Assembly: GCF_026151205.1 (NCBI RefSeq)
Contig: NC_087084.1
Coordinates: forward strand, 3,132,845 to 3,196,844
From: Bolinopsis microptera
Lineage: Eukaryota; Ctenophora; Tentaculata; Lobata; Bolinopsidae
Direction: 5' to 3'
DNA: 64,000 nucleotides
Made by a program: the position numbers and the translations under genes. The notes under the pieces were generated by a model. The model searched no databases. It was not told the origin of the DNA and saw nothing but the letters and a program-made list of their open reading frames with translations. Below are positions 1-12,877 of the stretch, in pieces. Numbering within the stretch: the stretch's first letter is position 1; every line of letters begins with the position of its first letter.

Positions 1-1060
1 TCTGACATCCCACACAGCAATTAATACCGCAGAGTACCAAACACTTGAGAAACGTACACATATTCTAATACGCAGGAATTTGTACCGTATCTAGACCTTT
101 CTGGCATCACCCGAATTTGTAAACAGAGTGATATCTTACTAAACTTACTACTAGAAACGTCATTGGTAATTATAAACGTAAAAAGCGGTATTGATAACAG
201 AAGTGTACATGAAATAGCTTTCAACATCTCCGATATACCATGTGATGGGGCACACGTCAATACTGGTTCCGGTCAATTTAACATGAGAATGTACAATTGA
301 AAAGTGTCATGTGATCAAATTTAAAGATAGACGAGTATGGTGTTAAAAGGTAGCAGATGCCGGCAGCCACGGGACAATGGCTGTCTACCATAGCACAGCC
401 GAGTAATTCACGAAAAGTGAATAAAAAAAGTCGCGACACTATCAATTGTCTGAGTACTTCAGGAGACAAGTTTTGTCAGATAAAAAAGAAAAGAACAACA
501 CAAAGATCACTAAATTTAGGAGCTATCCAATATCTGACACAAACAGTTTAAGGTAACTAGATCTGAAGCTGGTACTGACAAAAACTAAGGTGTGTGTTGT
601 AGCGAACTCATTATGTTGGTTGTATCCCGATCAGTAAAAACACCTGACTCAACACACTAACAGCTAGGGATTCTCTCAATTTTCCCGGACAAGTGAAGCG
701 TAAAAAATGTTGATATGCGGTCAGGGGATTAGTGTTTAGAAAGTGATACACCGGAAAAATTGGGTGCCACGATCTTAAACTCGTTCTTATAATCACAAAA
801 GAGTTTATAGCTTATAAATACCGTCAAGACCTTGCTTTTCATGCATAATCTAATAAGGATGGTAATTATTGGCGTAACATAACTTGATCACGGGAGGAAT
901 GTCACATCCCGACGGTAAAAATGAAACAATTATTGTTGATATGATCGGATCATGAGTCAGATACCGTTGGGAAAACTATGCCGCTCTTACAAATCTGAAG
1001 GTCGAAGAATGTTATATAAACAGTGAGACGTCACGACACTGATACACTGACTATTTTCAC
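1..1060. other. No gene seen
   Basis: AT-rich sequence with only short unsupported reading frames on either strand. No splice-consistent exon, RNA gene or repeat structure was recognised. Confidence 0.5.
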
Positions 1061-1084
1061 ATTGTTACACTGTAGCTGTGTAGC

Positions 1085-1287
1085 ACTGTCACAGCATAAC
1101 ATAGTTACAATGTAACACCGTTACAATGTAACATCGTTATAATGTAACACCGTTACAATGTAACACCGTTACAATGTAACACCGTTACAATGTAACATCG
1201 TTATAATTTAACACCGTTACAATGTAACATAGTTACAATGTAACACCGTTACAATGTTACGTCGTTACAATGTAACACCGTTACAAT
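1085..1287. repeat. 16-bp satellite, GTTACAATGTAACACC
   Basis: About a dozen near-identical tandem copies of a 16-bp unit whose core GTTACAATGTAAC is palindromic. The array resumes briefly at 2716-2735, on the far side of the hAT-like insertion, so the satellite was there first and was split by the insertion. Confidence 0.9.
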
Positions 1288-2715
1288 TAGGAACCGACCG
1301 GAAATCCGGCTGAATCCGGTTCCGGCCGGATATCCGGCTTCAAAATCCGGTTCCGGTTCCGGCTCCGGCTGGAAAAAAAATTGCCGGATTTTTGCCGGAT
1401 TTCAGTTTTTTTTACCGAAAAAAAAAATCAAAAAAGTATTTTCGGCTAATAATGAACAGGGTAGCCTGAATCGTGGAAAAAAAGTGGTTTTCAGAAAAAC
1501 TTTTAAAAATTTTGACTTAGAAGTTTTTCGGTCGGAATCGTTCTCGAGACGTACCTCCTGTATCGAGAGCTCCCGCTTCCGAGCTCGTGTTGCAAAGGGG
1601 AGGCCTGCCTTCCGTGATCACATTACCAGGGGAAACCTCGAGTCTAGAATTGTGTATCGAGGGGTAGGTGGGGACTTCGTAAAACCGAAAAAATATTTTC
1701 GGCTAATAATGAAAAGGGTAGCCTGAATCGTGGAAAAAAGTGGTTTTCAGAAAAACTTCGAAAAATTTTAACTTAAAAGTTTTCGGTCCGAGTCGTTCTC
1801 GAGACGTACCTCCTGTATCGAGAGCTCCCGCTTCCGAGCTCGTGTTGCAAAGGGGAGGCCTGCCTTCCAAGATCGCATTACCGGGGGAAACCTTGAGTCC
1901 AGAATACAGAATAGTGTATCGAGGGGTAGGTGCGGACTTAGAAAAAACCGGAGAATATTTTGGGCCACCTCCCTGGGCTAGCCCCCGGCTATAATCGCAA
2001 AATTGGCAGTATTTAATCTTCTGATTATGAAATACGAAATATGAAGGTCACGTGTTCAGGGTATGGGTAGCTACTTAATTAGCTCATTACTGCAATCATG
2101 TGACTCAGCTCTAGACGCCAGACGGTGATTAGTACTGTACTAGACAGTGCCTGCTTACGAAAAACCTTATTAAGCACCTCTGGTTGTAAGTCACGTGACC
2201 CAATGATACTCAGACTTGCATGAAAAAAAGGGAATTCGCACAAACGCGCTCAATCAGGGGTCTGGCAGCATATGTCAATTAGATATCATTTCTGATTATT
2301 ACTCGTCTAGTGTCGTGACTCGTGTCTACTCGTGTTACATTGTGTCTGCTACGTACTGCTTGTTTAAGCAATGTCTAGTAGTAGATAGGAAGATTTGTAA
2401 AAAAAAACTATATCTGTTCGGACGTTGAAGCCGCCCTTAGTCGAGTCGAGTAGTAGTAAATCTAAAACATCGTCCGTCTGGTTGTTCTACTCAGAAGAAA
2501 ATGGGATCCCTTATGCAAGTGCTCGATGAAGATTAGGCGTGGAAAGGAAGGAAATTTTCCGGCAACATCCGGCAAAAACCGGCAAAATCCGGCTGCCTTT
2601 TATTTTACTCTGAAACCATCGGTTCCGGTCCGGCAAAATCCGGCTTGCCGGATTTGAGATCCAAATCCGGCTGAATCCGGTCCGGCAGCCAAAACCCCAA
2701 TCCGGTCGGTTCCTA
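1288..2715. mobile_element. hAT-like non-autonomous transposon, 1.43 kb
   Basis: The ends are inverted repeats that begin TAGGAACCGACCGGA (left) and finish TCCGGTCGGTTCCTA (right). GTTACAAT is found directly outside both ends (1280-1287 and 2716-2723), an 8-bp target duplication that fits the hAT preference nTnnnnAn. One caution is that this octamer also recurs in the surrounding satellite. Subterminal CCGGA/TCCGG motifs are dense at 1297-1400 and 2555-2710, as is usual for hAT ends. Inside are two tandem copies of a 257-bp module (from about 1437 and 1695) that also occurs in an unrelated element at 36.6-38.0 kb. There is no transposase reading frame. Confidence 0.85.
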
Positions 2716-2735
2716 GTTACAATGTAACACTCCTG

Positions 2736-5700
2736 TCTGTCTGCGTTTATACTCCTGTATGTCTATCTGGCAATATTAGAAGATGGTATCTATAGCTCTA
2801 TAATGTCCAATGAACCATACAAATCAAGTAGAGATCTCAAGTCTCAACACATCTGCATAAATTTATATCTACAGTGCTATAATGATGGGGGTCAAGGATC
2901 AGCAGCAGATCTCAGTTCTGAACAAGGAGGGACGGGGACTGCCTCTCAACTGTGGACTGAAGTAAACTGCAGTACCCTCAAAACATCAGAAACAACAACG
3001 GATGGACAAAAAATGATAAAATAAACATATTATGTCAGACCAGACAAGACATAATATTCCAACAAAAAAAATACTTTTATAACAATTTACACTATTACAA
3101 AACTATTATGTCACACCAAACATAACATAATAGAAGCGTAGTAATAAACAACAAGACTTAAATAAAAAAGTCGCACCACTGCTTTATCCTTTTAACAAAC
3201 CATCAAATATTAGCCTACAAAGCCCCTGCGGGAACTATGCCCAAATTTCAAGCGGACCAAGCACTAAGACAGCAAACAAAATACAGTAAAAACAATAAAA
3301 GATCAGAAATCCCATGACAACATAAAAGTAGTCTGGAGTCAGGACACGGCTAAATTCAAGTCCGGTGCACACTAATTACAAGCACCATATAATTATTGGG
3401 CACACCAGCACACATCTATCCACAGATGCCTCGGATCTGGATAACATGATCTGATGAGCCTGCCTACACCTACAGTAGGCCTTTCCGGGTAGCTCTAGTG
3501 TAATCGATCACATTGCTTGTGGTAGGCACCAAGTATCTACCTATCTCAAAATACCGTGGACGTATAATATAGACTCATAGAGGCAGTCTAGCGTCTGTTT
3601 ACAGTTCTCTATAGAGGATTGAGCAGACCCCCAGAGTCTGCGGCCCCTTCAAGTTCATCTGTGTTTATTATGGGTCGTAACTGCCTGGCTTGCCAGGAGG
3701 GACTTTTCAATTCAATTCAATACGGTAATGATTTCATCCCTGTCTAAAGATGCCGCCCCATTCCAGCCGCACCTATTCCGCCACACCCATCCCCGATCGA
3801 GATAATTAGCCGCGGGGACCTTGATTTAGTCACTAACTGTAAATGTAACATCGCTTTTGTAATTAAAAAGTTGTGGCAAATTGCAGAAATGTGACAGCGT
3901 GAAAACTGTAAATTGACTGTGATTCTAATTTGGTATAAAATAACAGTACGCAGGGTCATATAGCTACAAGGGTGTGTTTACTAGCACTATGTAACTTAGA
4001 CACATCAAATCACCAATACGATATATTGGATATAATAACAACAAGTACTCCGTAACTGTTGGTGCCCATATAGCCTCGTATCGTCACACGTAGAATTCAT
4101 TCAATCATCAACTTAACCCGAATACCGTCTCCTTCTAAACTCATTATCGCGCCCTATTATTACGATGATTATTACGCCCTATTATTACGATGACCTCACG
4201 GATAGAATGCTTGTGCCCCGACTATTATATAAGCAAGACAAGATGCTGGACGCCAGCCATGAGTGACTCAACAAATTATGAAAATTTAAAAATGATATAC
4301 AACTATAGGAGCACACTTGCTTACCCGTAAATATCGAGGTCTGGAGCTTTTACATCCGGACATTCAACTAATCGCTTACTGATAGCTTTCTGTCCGCAAA
4401 GTAATCACCGCAGGATTTCTGAACGTTCGAATGTAAGCTCGTAGATGTTCGGGTCAGCGCCCAATCTAAGAAAAGTTTAATTCCTTTTTCGACAGTACTG
4501 TTCTAATAGGGTAGGTAAATGGTATTGGCAAGTCCATATCTCTTTAGTTTGACCAGTGAATATTTCGACACTTCGAGCAGGTCCTTCAAGCTTGTCGTTA
4601 AATCAAGGCATAAATACCGGAAAATATTTGCTATTGGCTCAGTAATTTTTCCAACCAATGAAAGATAAAATGCTTGGGGCTCGGCTCTGAAGCAGATATA
4701 AGGATGTTATTCCGTACAATATCCCGAACAGAAGTGGAGACATAAATTTCATTAACGGATAACATCATAACATAATATTAATAAAGTTTAAAGGAGCACA
4801 TGAGCAGAACGAATTATATACTAATCTGGTTTAATCAAAACTAATTCTCCCTCCCAAACCGTGTTCAAAGTGCCAGTGACAAACCAGGAGATTGATTCTG
4901 AACTGACCGAAAATGGCAGCCTAAACTGCACGCAGACTGTTGCGACCCCAGGAAGTATAATTAGTCAGACTCGGAGCTGACTTACAAAAATGTCGAATAT
5001 TTTTGTCGAATATGGTGAGCAGTGAGCAGTGAGCGTCAAGCAGGGAATTTTGGAATGCGCTGGTCTTGGAATCACAATCGGTAAATTCGTTAACTATTTT
5101 GCGTGGTACTTAAACTGTCGCTTGGGTTGCCAAGGACAAGCTCTAAACTGCAGGAACTTGGCGGGAATAGCGCTTTAACAAACATTCAACATAAAACCAT
5201 GGCAACTCACCAAAAAAGCAAATTAGTTAGTTTAAGTTACAGGTTCATAAAATCGTGGAATTTTTCAAACAGATGGCTCGAGATTAAATCCCTACCAACT
5301 AGACAAGGGAAAAATATTAAGCTTTTAGCACAGCATAAGTAGCCATGAACTCCTATTAGCAGCGGCTAGGAATTTAAAAAAGCTGCGGGTGGAAATCATC
5401 AGCATCTCTAACAAATTGTTGCCATCGTGGATTGCCATCCAAACTTTTCCTTAGCAAAATATAGGATACACTAAACCCACTTTGCCATATTTTACGAATG
5501 ATATCACAAGTCGAGGTCGCAGGAATTTAGAGTTCTCATCCGGGCACACAGCTTTATTCAATTAATAAAGAGGTTCGGCGTGGTATAAGTCTTGACAGTA
5601 GTGCTGAATTCTCACTATACCCAATACCCATCTTTGTATTTGTGAACTCCCACATTTTTGCAGGTGTAACACAGAGGTTGTGTTGGCTCTTTTGACGTGG
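2736..5700. other. No gene seen
   Basis: Unique-looking AT-rich sequence. Its reading frames are short, lack splice partners and show no recognisable motif. The hexamer-like TTCAATTCAAT near 3710 is too short to interpret. Confidence 0.45.
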
Positions 5701-5707
5701 GTGAAGG

Positions 5708-5807
5708 AGGGTGTAAAGTGAGGTAAAGTGAGGTGTCTCACTTTGAAGTGAGGTAAAGTGAGGTGTCTCACTTTAAAGTGAGGTAAAGTGAGGTGTCTCA
5801 CTTTGAT
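5708..5807. repeat. Short tandem repeat of about 30 bp, AGGTAAAGTGAGGTGTCTCACTTT
   Basis: Three to four units. Each contains the imperfect palindrome AAAGTGAG...CTCACTTT, so single strands could fold into adjacent hairpins. The reading frame across it on the minus strand is a by-product of the repeat. Confidence 0.85.
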
Positions 5808-7472
5808 GCTACCCGCACTAACACAGCCGATCTAGACAGTACTTTACTACTGCAGTCAATATAATGCAGTCAATATAATACAAATCTAACAGCTACAGTG
5901 ATATAGACTGACAGACAGGCGAGCCCGGAGCCCCTTGTTGTTTTACCATCATCCTAATGCTCTGAAGGTCTTAGTCAAAGCTGTTCTTAGTCAACGGCTC
6001 AACAACGTATCACGTCACCAAACCAAACGTAATGGAAAGGTCTGAATCAAAGGAAACGATTAGTGTCAAATAGTCACAAATAAAGCGTATTTTACCGCGA
6101 TTGTCAAGAATACAAGGGAATTTATGCCGTCTGAAGCTGGTTACAGGGTATCCCAATTTGCAAGTGCTAAGTCCTAACATTATAGCGTCACGTGTGTGTC
6201 GAGTGTTTCTTTGTTTTGCTACAAATCACTGAAACCTTGTCATTACGTCGCGTGCTGAAGATACCTGACAACTTGCATGAAATTTACGCCAAAGAACGCA
6301 CTTAAACGATTTTATTTACGCTAGCATTCTTTCACAATCACATAACACACATTTTATCCCATGATTTAGCAGCCAGCTCTTGAATTTAGGACCAAACGAG
6401 AATACAACTCAGTTACAGTAATTAAAAAATAATGGATAAATTCTACTGTCTACGGAATGTCACGCAGCAGCTCCACCAAGGTACACAACTCGTTGTAAGT
6501 CGCAACACGTTGTAATGTACACGAGTCACAATAAGACAATACCGCGCTGTAAAAGTTACAAAGTATCAACAAGATAGAACAGATCAGGGTTTTCCAACGT
6601 CACGGCAACATTTATAAACGAGATAGTATTATAGTGGATAATTCTTTGCTCTCACCTCTCACATGGTTGTATTTTACTTGTGTAAGCGAACCCATACAAT
6701 ATGGGCGTGGCCGGAGGGTAGACAAGATGCAGTCGAGTTGAAACTTGAAATTTTTGTTGTTGGTGAAGGAATCTAAGGAGCAACAGATAAGAACTCCCCG
6801 ACAATTGCTCATGAAACGTTTTAAATTATGAACCTACCTACTGTATAATATAAATGTTATCAAGGTGTTGGCGAAGGAGGAATACTAATAACCTTGGTAG
6901 ACCACTGAATACGTAATTGTTATCTGGTTGTTATTTGGTTGCTATTAGCATGGATTGTGGCTACTGGCTTGCTCCGAAACACGCCTTCGTGATGCTGGCT
7001 GCATGGTTGTGGTTTGGATAATCTCAATATTATTACTTCATCAACATATGGAGATGTTATTACTAGGCGGATAATTACGGCAATTTTTTGAACTATTGGC
7101 TTGAGAAATGATAAAAGGTACGTAGTTTGTAAATCCAAATGATATGATACCAACGACAGGATTTAACTGTAAACTGTCAATATAGGCACAGTCGAGATGC
7201 GAAGCGTGAAAATACACTAGTGTCTCTAATTAGAGTCAGGCTTACATGTGGGAAACCTTGAAATTATAAACGACGTAAAACTGCATTTTTTCAATATCTT
7301 TAACACGACACTCGAAGACCGAAGTAGATGGGCAAAACAATTTCAATCTCGTTCACAGAAATTTATATCAATTGAGGTTTATGATATTGATTGTCGCCGC
7401 TGATGAATGCATTTTGGCCAACGTTCATGGTATCAAACGGATTTCAACAGTGTATATATATACTGTATAGAT

Positions 7473-7610
7473 GTGGATTCTGGTGGGGAGGTGAGGCATA
7501 TATGTGCCAGCTATAAACCAATCAGCTTCCACTATTTACCTATCAAACCCCAGAGTAATGACTGTCACGACTCACCTATCAAACAAATATGCCTCACCTC
7601 CCCCCAGAAC
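7473..7610. mobile_element. Fold-back MITE family 1, copy 1 (about 140 bp)
   Basis: The left arm GGATTCTGGTGGGGAGGTGA reappears inverted at the right end (CACCTCCCCCCAGAACCCCC). The middle carries ACCAATCAGCTTCCA and CTGTCACGA blocks that are shared with the copies at 55.2 and 59.8 kb. It has no coding capacity. Confidence 0.75.
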
Positions 7611-8104
7611 CCCCACCTAGCATAACTTGTCAACAACGACGAACAATAATATTGGCAGGAATTCGTTTTTTGAAAATCATGCTTTTCAAAAAAAAACAAC
7701 AAGCGTTTATTGACACAAATTTGTACAGAACACTGATTATAATCATTTGAAAATTGCTGACGGAATGCGCCAATGGTATTTCATACATCAAAATTGAATT
7801 TGACTGGCAATCTGACGTTGACACGAAGTTTTGACGCAATCCTAAGTTTGTACGTATGTAAGCTTGTACGAGGTAGTAAGATAAAACTGTAATAAACAGC
7901 CTGTTAACACTGATCCCTCTCCATCTCGACTCCGTTTAATTGCGTGATGACGTGTCACAACACTTAATAATAATAATACAGTGGAACTCCGCTTCAACGC
8001 GCTTCTTGTTGAGAAAGAGGAAAGAATTTAGACCAAAAAACTGTGTTATCACAGTGCTGGCAAGCACGACCGTTGCATTTATTGTGGGTATACTATGTTC
8101 CCCA

Positions 8105-8157
8105 TTTACTATTATACCCCCTTTACTATTATACCCCCTTTACTATTATACCCCCTT
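8105..8157. repeat. 17-bp tandem repeat, TTACTATTATACCCCCT
   Basis: Three consecutive copies, directly upstream of the GC-rich hairpin pair at 8182-8239. Confidence 0.85.
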
Positions 8158-8181
8158 TGGTACACGTTACAAGCCTCTTTT

Positions 8182-8239
8182 GTGCACGCGAAGCGTGCAC
8201 TCCGGCCGGAGGCGGCGGCCGAAGGCCGCCGCCTCCGGC
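8182..8239. repeat. Two adjacent perfect hairpins with GAA triloops
   Basis: GTGCACGC-GAA-GCGTGCAC (8182-8200) is followed by a second stem at 8205-8239 with perfect 16-base arms around another GAA loop. The first contains the heptamer GCGAAGC, known in DNA chemistry as an unusually stable mini-hairpin. The GC content contrasts sharply with the AT-rich flanks. Confidence 0.85.
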
Positions 8240-8245
8240 AGGAGT

Positions 8246-9638
8246 TTTCCAGGCATTAAGACTCATCGGAAGTCGTTAAGCAGAATTATTTTTAGTTCAA
8301 AACATTCTAATTTGATGTCAAAGATGACAGGAATAAAAAATAGTTATGTTGAGATTTTTAAGAAATTTGCATAAAATACTCGCCAGCACTGTTATACGAA
8401 ATTCGGTAAAAAACCCAAAATCGCCATATTCAGGTGCCTTAAAAACCATGTTAAAATTGAGTTAGAGATCTGAAATTTTTCAGGGCGTCTAGACGTTGAT
8501 CAAATCGATTGCAAAAAAAGTTTCAGGTTTCAGGAGTATCGGGAAATGGGTTTTCTAGAACCCCTGTTTTACGACAGATTGTCGTGATATATATATATAT
8601 ATATACATACATATTCAGGGATAGACGCTTTGCCAGTCAATTGTAGCCTGTATTTAATTGTCCATAGATTCAAAAGTATAAAAGATAAAGCCGTTTCCGA
8701 CCACAGGTCTTGCAAATAATTGTTTACACTTTAGTTTACATTGTATAAAAAAATTATTTGACGTCATAAACACCCCTTGATGACGTCATCAAGTTAACCG
8801 TTTTTAAAACTTGATTTTTGACAAAGTAATAACTTTTAAAATTAATTTTAAGCCATTAAGGAGTAATTTTATTCAAAATCTGAGGAGATTTTCACCTTAG
8901 ATAATTGTTCAAGCATTCTGAAAATCTACCGGAAAGTTTTTCTAGCTTGCTCCTTCATAAAGATATTCGTCATTGAAGTTTGTGCTTTTTTGAAGAATTA
9001 TTTTATAAAAACGTCAATTTTGCGATTTAGTATTTTCTGGTGTTGGGCCATGCCTTGAGTTGAGGAGCTCAGTTCTGCTTCCTATAGGTATAAATTGTGC
9101 ATTAGGCTAGTTTTGAAGTTGAAAATCGAAAAGTTGCACACGTGGGGACACGCTCAAATTGATAGAAAATTGCTAAAATCACTGAAAATTGCTGTTTTCG
9201 TCATTTTCTGTCAACTTTAGAGTGCCGTTGTGATTACAGTTCTTCTTGAAATACTTTGAAACTTTGCATGCTTATCAAGCTATATATAAAACAATTACAT
9301 GCAAAAATTTACGGCGATTCAATATTGGATGCGCACGCAACGTCCGCTCAAAGTTTGCACGTGCGAAAGGTGAGAATTTTGCTCATTCGTGATTTCCAAC
9401 AAATTCTGCTTTGCCACGACAGTTTAATGTCATTATATATGAATTTAATGCCAACTTGAATGAGTATTAGGTGGCATATTCAGTCAGTGATCGACCGATA
9501 TGCTTACCTAAACACAAGGAAATGTTTTTAAAGGAAAATTTCGAAATCGTTGAAACTTCCTCCTTATTAATTAATGAAGATATCAGTTTATATTTCGACT
9601 TTATAAAGTATCCTGACATTATAATCAAAAAGAGATGA
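8246..9638. other. No gene seen
   Basis: AT-rich. It has a (TA)n run near 8588-8606 and two TGACGTCA-like palindromes (8759-8767 and 8781-8790). These could bind CREB/ATF factors, but nothing nearby is recognisable as a promoter. Confidence 0.4.
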
Positions 9639-9640
9639 TA

Positions 9641-10150
9641 TTTTACCAAAACCCATATTCATGGGTAGAGTGGACCGCTGCCAGTGTCTCTCTTTCCCAA
9701 ACAAAAGGAAATGATATTAATTTGATTGACCGTTCTCAAATGCAAAATGATACCGAGAATGAAATCGGTCGCTCGCTTTTCCCATTCATTTACAATTGTA
9801 ATAGATTAAGAAGATCTACCCAAAGGCAGCTGTATATGTACTCGGCAATAAAGATTCAATAAACTTCAGCTAATCCAATAAGCAATAACTACTACCCTTA
9901 CCCCGAAATACTAGGTATCGATCCGAACGCAACCCAAAGAGATTTTTACAGCATCTGACTGATGTAATCAATCGAAATTTATTACAATTCGTAAGCCGTG
10001 AATGAATGGAAAAAGCGAGCGACCGATTTCATTCTCGGTATCATTTTGCATTTGAGAACGGTCAATCAAATTAATATCATTTCCTTTTGTTTGGGAAAGA
10101 GAGACACTGGCAGCGGTCCACTCTACCCATGAATATGGGTTTTGGTAAAA
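9641..10150. mobile_element. Fold-back MITE with 150-bp arms and TA target duplication
   Basis: The left arm 9641-9790 and right arm 10001-10150 are near-perfect inverted copies, starting TTTTACCAAAACCCATATTC and ending with its complement. The spacer is about 210 bp. TA lies immediately outside both ends, as expected for Tc1/mariner-type insertion. The family assignment is an inference from the TA duplication alone. Confidence 0.85.
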
Positions 10151-11113
10151 TACTTATAGTTATATAGTTAGGTCCGCGTTACAGCAAGGTTTGATCTTTA
10201 AGGCACATACTGGTTGTAATTGTATTACAAGCAGTTCTGCGACGTTTATATACCAGCATAAAGGTGATCGGTGTTTGGTGCACATGTTGCAGTCACTTTA
10301 TACTGGAAGAAATGGGGGAGGAAACAGAAAATACGCGTTACAGCGAGATCCGCGTTACAGCGAGGTCCGTGTTATTACTACTGTAATAGTTAATGAGCCT
10401 CAAGAATAATAATAATAGGTCTATGATAAATAGATAAATTCAAAATTGGTCCGAATGGAGTCTTGAAGATCAAAGCGATATAACCATATCTTGTAACTAC
10501 GCTACAAGTATGTGCTAAAAACTGAAAATACCGCGAGATATGAAATGCAATTGAATTGTTGCAGTTGGTTGATAATAACAGCGCGAGCCTAACTGCACCG
10601 TTGGAGAAGACCAGTCCTGAAGTTAACATTTAAGACTTCCAGAGGTTTAAGAAATCTGCCGTATTATAAGCACAGGTTGAGTGGTGGCTTTATGAAGAAA
10701 AATTTCCATTCCGGGTTGAGTATTGCTAGTGCTACAACCCTTAACTTAATTGATAAAATCAATCGAGTAACATGTGCTTGAAAAAATGGGCCCGAATGAA
10801 ATCGTGACAAACAAGACAATTCTGTCGATATTACACTGTTAGTATTTCCTGGCTGCAAATGCCGCAAGCAAAGAAGCAAGTCGTGAAATACAAAATTGTT
10901 CAAATGAAGCAATAAAGAAATTGAGCAATCGTCGGTACTGGAATTTGAATGAGCACATATCGCCACATCCGCTTTATTTCCAAACTGATGCACCGCGCAC
11001 GATTGCAATTATTATCAATTAGATTGAAATTTCCGGCGATATTAATTTATTTCATTACATCATCCGCTTGACCTAATTCGCCGATTAAAATTTACAAATT
11101 CGCTACAATCGTT

Positions 11114-12153
11114 TACACCAAATCTGTCCAGACCAAATAACCTCATAGGCAGTTCAGTGACCTTCTACCGCATCGTTTCAACACCAAAAAAAATCATTTT
11201 GAGAATACCAATTTTTGTAATCGAGCATTTCCTGGTTAAGAGTGCAATTTTCGGAAAAAATAATTTTTTGGTCGAGACGCTATACAAGTTAATCATTTCT
11301 TGCGGTATCGGGTTGAAATTTTGCTCGCCGTTTATTCACATCTATTTCAAGGTGTGTGTAAAACTTATTTATCTTCAGATCTATTGGACCTCAAAGCCAA
11401 ATTTAGCCACATATTTCGTTTTTAATATTTACTGATTTTTCTAAAATTTTGATAGGAATGTGCTAGTGACTTTTTGAAGGGTGCAAAATAACCGCAACTA
11501 GCACATAATATGAGTTATGAACAGCAAAATGAGTTATGAACAGCAAAACACCCTAAAATGCTTCCCTTTGAAGTTATGGAAGAAAATGTGATTTTTTGGC
11601 TTTGCAGATATTTTTTATCAAAATTTTAGAAAAATTAGTAAATATTAAAAACGAAAAATGTGCCTAAATTTGTTGTTTGGCTTTGAGGTCCAATAGATCT
11701 GAAGATAAATGAGTAAAAACATTTTTGAGGGCATCAAAAACTGCGCTAGAATTCAGAGAACAATTTGATGTCAACCATCAAATCAATCCAATCTTCCCTG
11801 ACTTTTTGTTAAAATAAGCCTGAAAAGGACAATTTTAGCTTTTTGACTTTAAAAATTTATAACACACCAGCCTTTTCAGATACGAGATCAAGATTTTACA
11901 CACACCTTGAAATAGATGTGAATAAACGGCGAGCAAAATTTCAACCCGATACCGCAAGAAATGATTAACATATAGCGTCTCAACCAAAAAATTATTTTTT
12001 CCGAAAATTGCACTCTTAACCAGGAAATGCTCGATTACAAAAATAGGTATTCTCCAAATAATTTTTTTTGGTGTGGAAACGATGCGCTAGAAGGTCGCTG
12101 AACTGCCTATGAGGTCATTTGGTCTGGACGGCACAAACCACTGTTTTGGTGTA
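11114..12153. mobile_element. Large 1-kb fold-back element
   Basis: Long arms at about 11126-11450 and 11619-12129 are inverted copies with some insertions. Examples are GTCCAGACCAAAT against ATTTGGTCTGGAC, and CCTCATAGGCAGTTCAG against its complement. The outermost bases TACACCAAA and TTTGGTGTA suggest TA target duplication around CACCAAA ends. The reading frame of about 90 codons in the left arm has no family features. Confidence 0.8.
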
Positions 12154-12714
12154 TGCCCCCTTAAACTATTCAGCTGTCTCGAATGATCGCTTTCATGTCC
12201 TAAACTAAAGTCTAAACTCTAACATTAAGCTAGACTGAATATTTTCCAGAATCTGATTGCAACCATGCTGATCTAAAAAAATTAGCCATCAAATAAACCG
12301 CCAATCCGGGGCTCCACCGAACTCCAATTGTATACTAGACTGGCGTAACGATCAAGAGGCATCTGCTCTCTGGGGTGGTCAGCAACTCTGATGGCCTGTT
12401 GAGTTTCGACGAAGCAGATCAAGGTATCAAAGGTATAAATATCCGTTCATAGACCAGTAGAGTCGATGAAATCATCGGTCCTGGATCTCGCTGATAGTGG
12501 TGCCAATAGTTCCGCTCACCTCATGGTCATGCAGCTGACGACAATTCTGAATTCCCTATAGTGGCGCAATTGGCGCAAATCAGTGGAGATACGATTCATT
12601 TCAGCTGCAATATGGCGTTCCTGCAGACAGTGAGATGACAATGATAGTGCGATATAGTTCTACATTGATAGGACCACTATTTGAAGGAATAATTTTCCCA
12701 TAAGTCGCACCACC

Positions 12715-12877
12715 AGGGGTCTTCACATATTACGTAATCAGCCGAGGGGGAGAGGTTTTGAAATGATTACGCTAGTGTAATTTTGATACAACAAAAAAAA
12801 TGATTCCGGAGGGGGGAGGGGTGGTGAAGGTCCAAAAAGTGATTACCGCGTAATGTCGTAATATGTGAACGACCCCT
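12715..12877. mobile_element. MITE family 2, copy 1 (AGGGGTC...GACCCCT)
   Basis: A 163-bp element with imperfect terminal inverted repeats around AGGGGTCTTCACATATTACG and its complement. The internal block GTAATCAGCCGAGGGGGAGA is shared in opposite orientation with the copy at 60364-60558. No target duplication is evident. Confidence 0.75.

Noticed and set aside
7940-8374. 144-codon plus-strand frame
   Set aside because: It runs through the 17-bp repeat and the GC hairpins, whose sequence dictates the residues.
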